The notes below the pieces were generated by a model. That model searched no databases. It was not told where the DNA came from and worked only from the letters and a program-made list of their open reading frames with translations. The translations under genes and the position numbers were made by a program. DNA of 15,657 nt from Thauera sp. Lineage in GTDB: Bacteria > Pseudomonadota > Gammaproteobacteria > Burkholderiales > Rhodocyclaceae. Positions within the stretch are counted from its first letter, which is position 1. Each line of letters begins with the position of its first letter. The stretch lies in contig JAKLLJ010000038.1 of NCBI GenBank assembly GCA_023150215.1, positions 1 through 15,657 of the forward strand, given 5' to 3'. Below are positions 13,173-15,657 of the stretch, piece by piece.

Positions 13173-14609
13173 CTAGAAATCGAAATAAATGAACTTCTGT
13201 GTGGGGCCGCCGAACATCACCAGCAGCAGCACGAAGGACGCATAGACAGTCCCCCGGAGCGCAAATGGCACCCGCCACCACCAGGCGACACCGGCTCGCC
13301 GGAACATGTCGACAATGCGCGGCTCGGCCAGGACGAGCACGACCGTGAGCAAGACCCCGGCAAGCTCATACATGCGCACCGGCGCGAGCGCGGCCGGCTG
13401 CGCCATGCCAAGCATGGCGGCGCAGATCTGCCATGCGTCGTCGAAACCCGGCGCGCGGAAGAACACCCAGGTGAACTGCACCGCGATGAACATCGTCGGC
13501 CAGCCGAGCAGGGAAATCACACGGTCCACCCTGTAGCCCTCACGCACCCCCAGCACACGCAGGCTGCCGTTGAGCAGGCGATTGAGGACCAGCAAGGCGC
13601 CATGCAGGAAACCCCAGAACACGAAGGTCCAGCTGGCGCCATGCCAAAGGCCGCCCAGCAGCATGGTCAGCATCAGGTTGCGGTAGGTGTTGAACCGCCC
13701 GTCCCGGTTCCCGCCCAGGGACACGTAGAGATAATCCCGCAGCCAGCGCGACAGGGTGATGTGCCATCGGCGCCAGAACTCGGACGGATTGCGGCTGATG
13801 TACGGAAACTGGAAGTTGAGCGGAAGCACCACGCCGAACATGCGCGCCAGACCGATCGCCATCTCGCTGTAGCCCGAAAAATCCAGGTAGATCTCCATGC
13901 CGAAGGCGACGGTCGCAAGCCAGGCACGCATGAGATCGAGACGCTCCGGGTGGGCGTAGAGATCATCGACGACAGGGGCGAGATTGTCGGCGAACAGCGC
14001 CTTCTTGATCAGTCCGCCGACGAAGATGAAGGCACCGATCCGCAGGTTGTCCCACGCGATGGGCTTCAGCGTCTGCAGTTGATCGACAAGCTCATGGACG
14101 TGCAGGATGGGACCGGCGATGAGCTGCGGAAAGAAGGTCACGTAAAGGCACCAATCGCGATAACCGATCACCTTCGTGCAGGAGCCGCGGTAAACATCGA
14201 TCATCGCGCTGAGCATCTGGAAGGTGTAGAAGCTGATGCCCAGCGGAAGCGCCCAGTCGATCCAGGCGGGACGAGCCACCGCCACGTCCCCGCCCGCCGC
14301 ACTCGCCACCCACAGCACAGACTCGATGAGCAGGCCGAGATACTTGAACCCGGCCAGCACACCCAGATTTGCGACGATGACGACGATCATGAGGGTGCGC
14401 GACCGTGTCGCCAGCATGCGCCGGTAGGCGTACCAGTTCGCGGTGATGGAGAGTCCGATCAGCAGCAGATATACCGGCTTCCAGCTCGCGTAGAAGATGA
14501 TGCTTGCCGCAAGCAGTACGCCAGCACGCTGGCCGGGCGTGCGGACGCCGGCATACACGGCGAGCACCGCGACGAAGAAGAGGATGAAACTGGCGCTGCT
14601 GAAGATCAT
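13173..14609 (-). CDS. MBOAT O-acyltransferase, AlgI/DltB-type (first copy)
   Basis: This 478-residue polytopic membrane protein is a second AlgI-group MBOAT. It carries 'MIFSSASFILFF', 'FYASWKPVY', 'LPLGISFYTFQMLSAMIDVYRG' split over 121-142, 'TFFPQLIAGPILHVHEL' (158-174), 'LDFSGYSEMAIGLARMFG' (242-259), 'FWRRWHITLSRWLRDYLY' (278-295), and 'GGLWHGASWTF' (319-329) with H323 as the expected essential histidine and H336 after it. It would feed acyl groups to a periplasmic partner. The gene before it, a membrane-anchored SGNH-like protein, is the likely partner and overlaps it by 4 bases (ATGA, 14606-14609). A GGTGGGTAGG stretch before the ATG may act as a weak ribosome binding site. The order is partner first, MBOAT second, the reverse of the other pair in this operon. 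The TAG is at 13173-13175. Confidence 0.93.
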   Translation of the reverse strand: MIFSSASFILFFVAVLAVYAGVRTPGQRAGVLLAASIIFYASWKPVYLLLIGLSITANWYAYRRMLATRSRTLMIVVIVANLGVLAGFKYLGLLIESVLWVASAAGGDVAVARPAWIDWALPLGISFYTFQMLSAMIDVYRGSCTKVIGYRDWCLYVTFFPQLIAGPILHVHELVDQLQTLKPIAWDNLRIGAFIFVGGLIKKALFADNLAPVVDDLYAHPERLDLMRAWLATVAFGMEIYLDFSGYSEMAIGLARMFGVVLPLNFQFPYISRNPSEFWRRWHITLSRWLRDYLYVSLGGNRDGRFNTYRNLMLTMLLGGLWHGASWTFVFWGFLHGALLVLNRLLNGSLRVLGVREGYRVDRVISLLGWPTMFIAVQFTWVFFRAPGFDDAWQICAAMLGMAQPAALAPVRMYELAGVLLTVVLVLAEPRIVDMFRRAGVAWWWRVPFALRGTVYASFVLLLVMFGGPTQKFIYFDF

Positions 14610-15631
14610 GGCCTACCCACCCGCTGGATTTCCGCCGTCTTCGAACCGGCGATCGCCTCCCCGAGCGAGGCGCTGAAGCGCTGCGCGCCTCGGTCGTTGA
14701 GGTGGCCCGCATTGACGAACTCGGCAGGTCCCATCAGATGCGCGTTACGCAGCGCGAACAAGGGGATGCCGCGCTGCTCGAGCGCCTCGCGCACCGCGAG
14801 GTAGGGGCCGGCCGCAGGGTGTTCCGCTTCGAGATACAGAACGCGCCGGCTCAGCAGCGGAGGAAAGATCACCTCGACCTTCACCTTCCGCTCCCGCAGC
14901 AAGTCCACCAGCGCGAGCAAATCGGCCACCGCTTTCCCGCTCGGTGGCGCGGTCGAGCCAGCCTCCTGGCGATCAAGCTGCGCTCCATCCTGCTGCCCGC
15001 CGAAACCCGGCCGGTAGCCCTGTCGTTCCGCGGCTCCGCCCCCGATCGGCTCGACGGGTGCGCGCAGAGCCTGGAAGAACTGCAGCAGCTTGGCCGGCTC
15101 ACGGAGCTGCTTGAGGTTGGCGGCATAGCCCCACAGTCTGATCCGGGCGCGGAGGTAGGCACGCGTGCCATCTTCAAGCAAGGAAGGCTGACCGAAAAAA
15201 ACCTCGTAGCCGAGTGCGTCGTCCGCCTGCAGGAAACTCTCATCGAGGCCGATCAGCACCCTTTCGATGCGCTGCGGTCCGAACAACCCGCGCACGTCGA
15301 GGCGCTCGACGATTCCCAGCAGCGCCGAAGCGCCCGCGCCAGGCAAGCCCAGGTTGAATGCACTGGGTCCCGTCGGCATCGAGCGCGCCAGCGTAAGGGG
15401 GTCGATGCCGTTGTCGACGCGGCTGTTGCCGATCACAAGCAGGCCAGGCACCTGGTGCTCGACATGCTGCACCTTGTCGAACGCCCGACCGACCGCGAAA
15501 ACGGCGCGCAAGCGATGCATGAACACATCGGAATGCAGCAATGCTTCCGCGCCGACGAGCAGCACCAGGGCGACGGCAATCCCCGCCCCCGGCATGCCGA
15601 TATGACACCAGCGTCCAATCCTCGATCCCAT
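14606..15631 (-). CDS. Membrane-anchored SGNH-like protein, probable partner of the adjacent MBOAT
   Basis: The 341-residue protein has an N-terminal membrane segment (about 14-33) and a periplasmic SGNH-like domain. 'VPGLLVIGNSRVDNGIDP' (61-78) is the nucleophile block, with G-N-S (68-70) in place of G-D-S. 'AFNLGLPGAG' (91-100) matches the conserved Gly block, and 'VIFPPLL' (254-260) and 'NAGHLNDRGAQRFS' (307-320) supply the C-terminal strand and H310. The usual Asp of the D-x-x-H pair is Asn307. A Gly/Gln-rich segment (about 195-232) looks like a disordered insertion. DltD- and AlgJ-like proteins of this layout work with MBOATs, and the MBOAT gene follows with a 4-base overlap. The role in acyl transfer is inferred from context; the altered residues could mean weak catalysis or acyl binding only. 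The start is ATG 15629-15631, with only a poor GGGGTGGG upstream. The first 26 bases of the window's far end hold no visible promoter. Confidence 0.72.
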   Translation of the reverse strand: MGSRIGRWCHIGMPGAGIAVALVLLVGAEALLHSDVFMHRLRAVFAVGRAFDKVQHVEHQVPGLLVIGNSRVDNGIDPLTLARSMPTGPSAFNLGLPGAGASALLGIVERLDVRGLFGPQRIERVLIGLDESFLQADDALGYEVFFGQPSLLEDGTRAYLRARIRLWGYAANLKQLREPAKLLQFFQALRAPVEPIGGGAAERQGYRPGFGGQQDGAQLDRQEAGSTAPPSGKAVADLLALVDLLRERKVKVEVIFPPLLSRRVLYLEAEHPAAGPYLAVREALEQRGIPLFALRNAHLMGPAEFVNAGHLNDRGAQRFSASLGEAIAGSKTAEIQRVGRP

Positions 15632-15657
15632 AAGCCCACCCCGGCGTGATCCGCACC

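Noticed and set aside
12858..14804. Long plus-strand open frame (648 codons) opposite the first MBOAT gene
   Set aside because: Composition (many Gln, His, Glu, Arg) is that of a reverse-complement shadow of hydrophobic membrane codons. The minus-strand MBOAT has clear family motifs over the same stretch.
1..15657. CRISPR arrays, tRNA or rRNA genes, insertion sequences or attachment sites
   Set aside because: No regularly spaced repeats, transposase genes, cloverleaf-forming stretches or flanking direct repeats were seen. Nearly all bases belong to the listed protein genes.

Overview
The window is a high-GC bacterial cell-envelope or exopolysaccharide locus. Dense packing, ATGA overlaps and the protein families present point to a betaproteobacterium, perhaps from the Rhodocyclales/Zoogloeaceae (Thauera, Azoarcus or Zoogloea type). 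That placement is inferred from composition and gene style; there is no marker gene to confirm it. Almost every base is coding and no gene-free stretch exceeds 100 bases.

Layout: the 3' part of a plus-strand sulfatase-family gene (2-547) converges on a run of thirteen minus-strand genes that fills the rest (15631 down to 581) and probably continues upstream beyond the window edge. In transcription order these are: a membrane-anchored SGNH-like protein (15631-14606), an AlgI-type MBOAT acyltransferase (14609-13173), a polysaccharide-deacetylase-like protein (13135-11924), a GT4 glycosyltransferase (11860-10715), a second AlgI-type MBOAT (10711-9152), a second SGNH/AlgJ-like protein (9152-8085), an exported TPR protein (8072-7251), an ArnC/GtrB-type polyprenyl-phosphate glycosyltransferase (7237-6269), a WecD-like GNAT acetyltransferase (6285-5482), a GtrA-family membrane protein (5485-5066), the WecE-type sugar aminotransferase (5069-3945), and two polytopic GT-C type membrane glycosyltransferases (3849-2197 and 2200-581). 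Most junctions overlap by 1-17 bases or are separated by 3-13 bases. The widest gaps are 95 bases (3850-3944) and 63 bases (11861-11923), and both contain possible hairpins.

How the genes may work together (inference): the downstream half looks like a complete route for adding a 4-amino-sugar in the periplasm. WecE would make a dTDP-4-amino-4,6-dideoxyhexose and the WecD-like enzyme would N-acylate it. The ArnC/GtrB homologue would load the sugar on undecaprenyl phosphate, GtrA would help flip it, and one or both GT-C enzymes would transfer it to a glycan or another acceptor. This parallels the ArnB-A-C-EF-T and Gtr systems but uses enterobacterial-common-antigen type sugar enzymes. The upstream half carries two MBOAT plus SGNH pairs for periplasmic O-acylation, a candidate deacetylase, and one cytoplasmic GT4. 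Together they suggest a secreted or surface polysaccharide decorated by O-acyl groups and a 4-acylamino-sugar. Polymerase, export and initiating transferase genes are not in the window.
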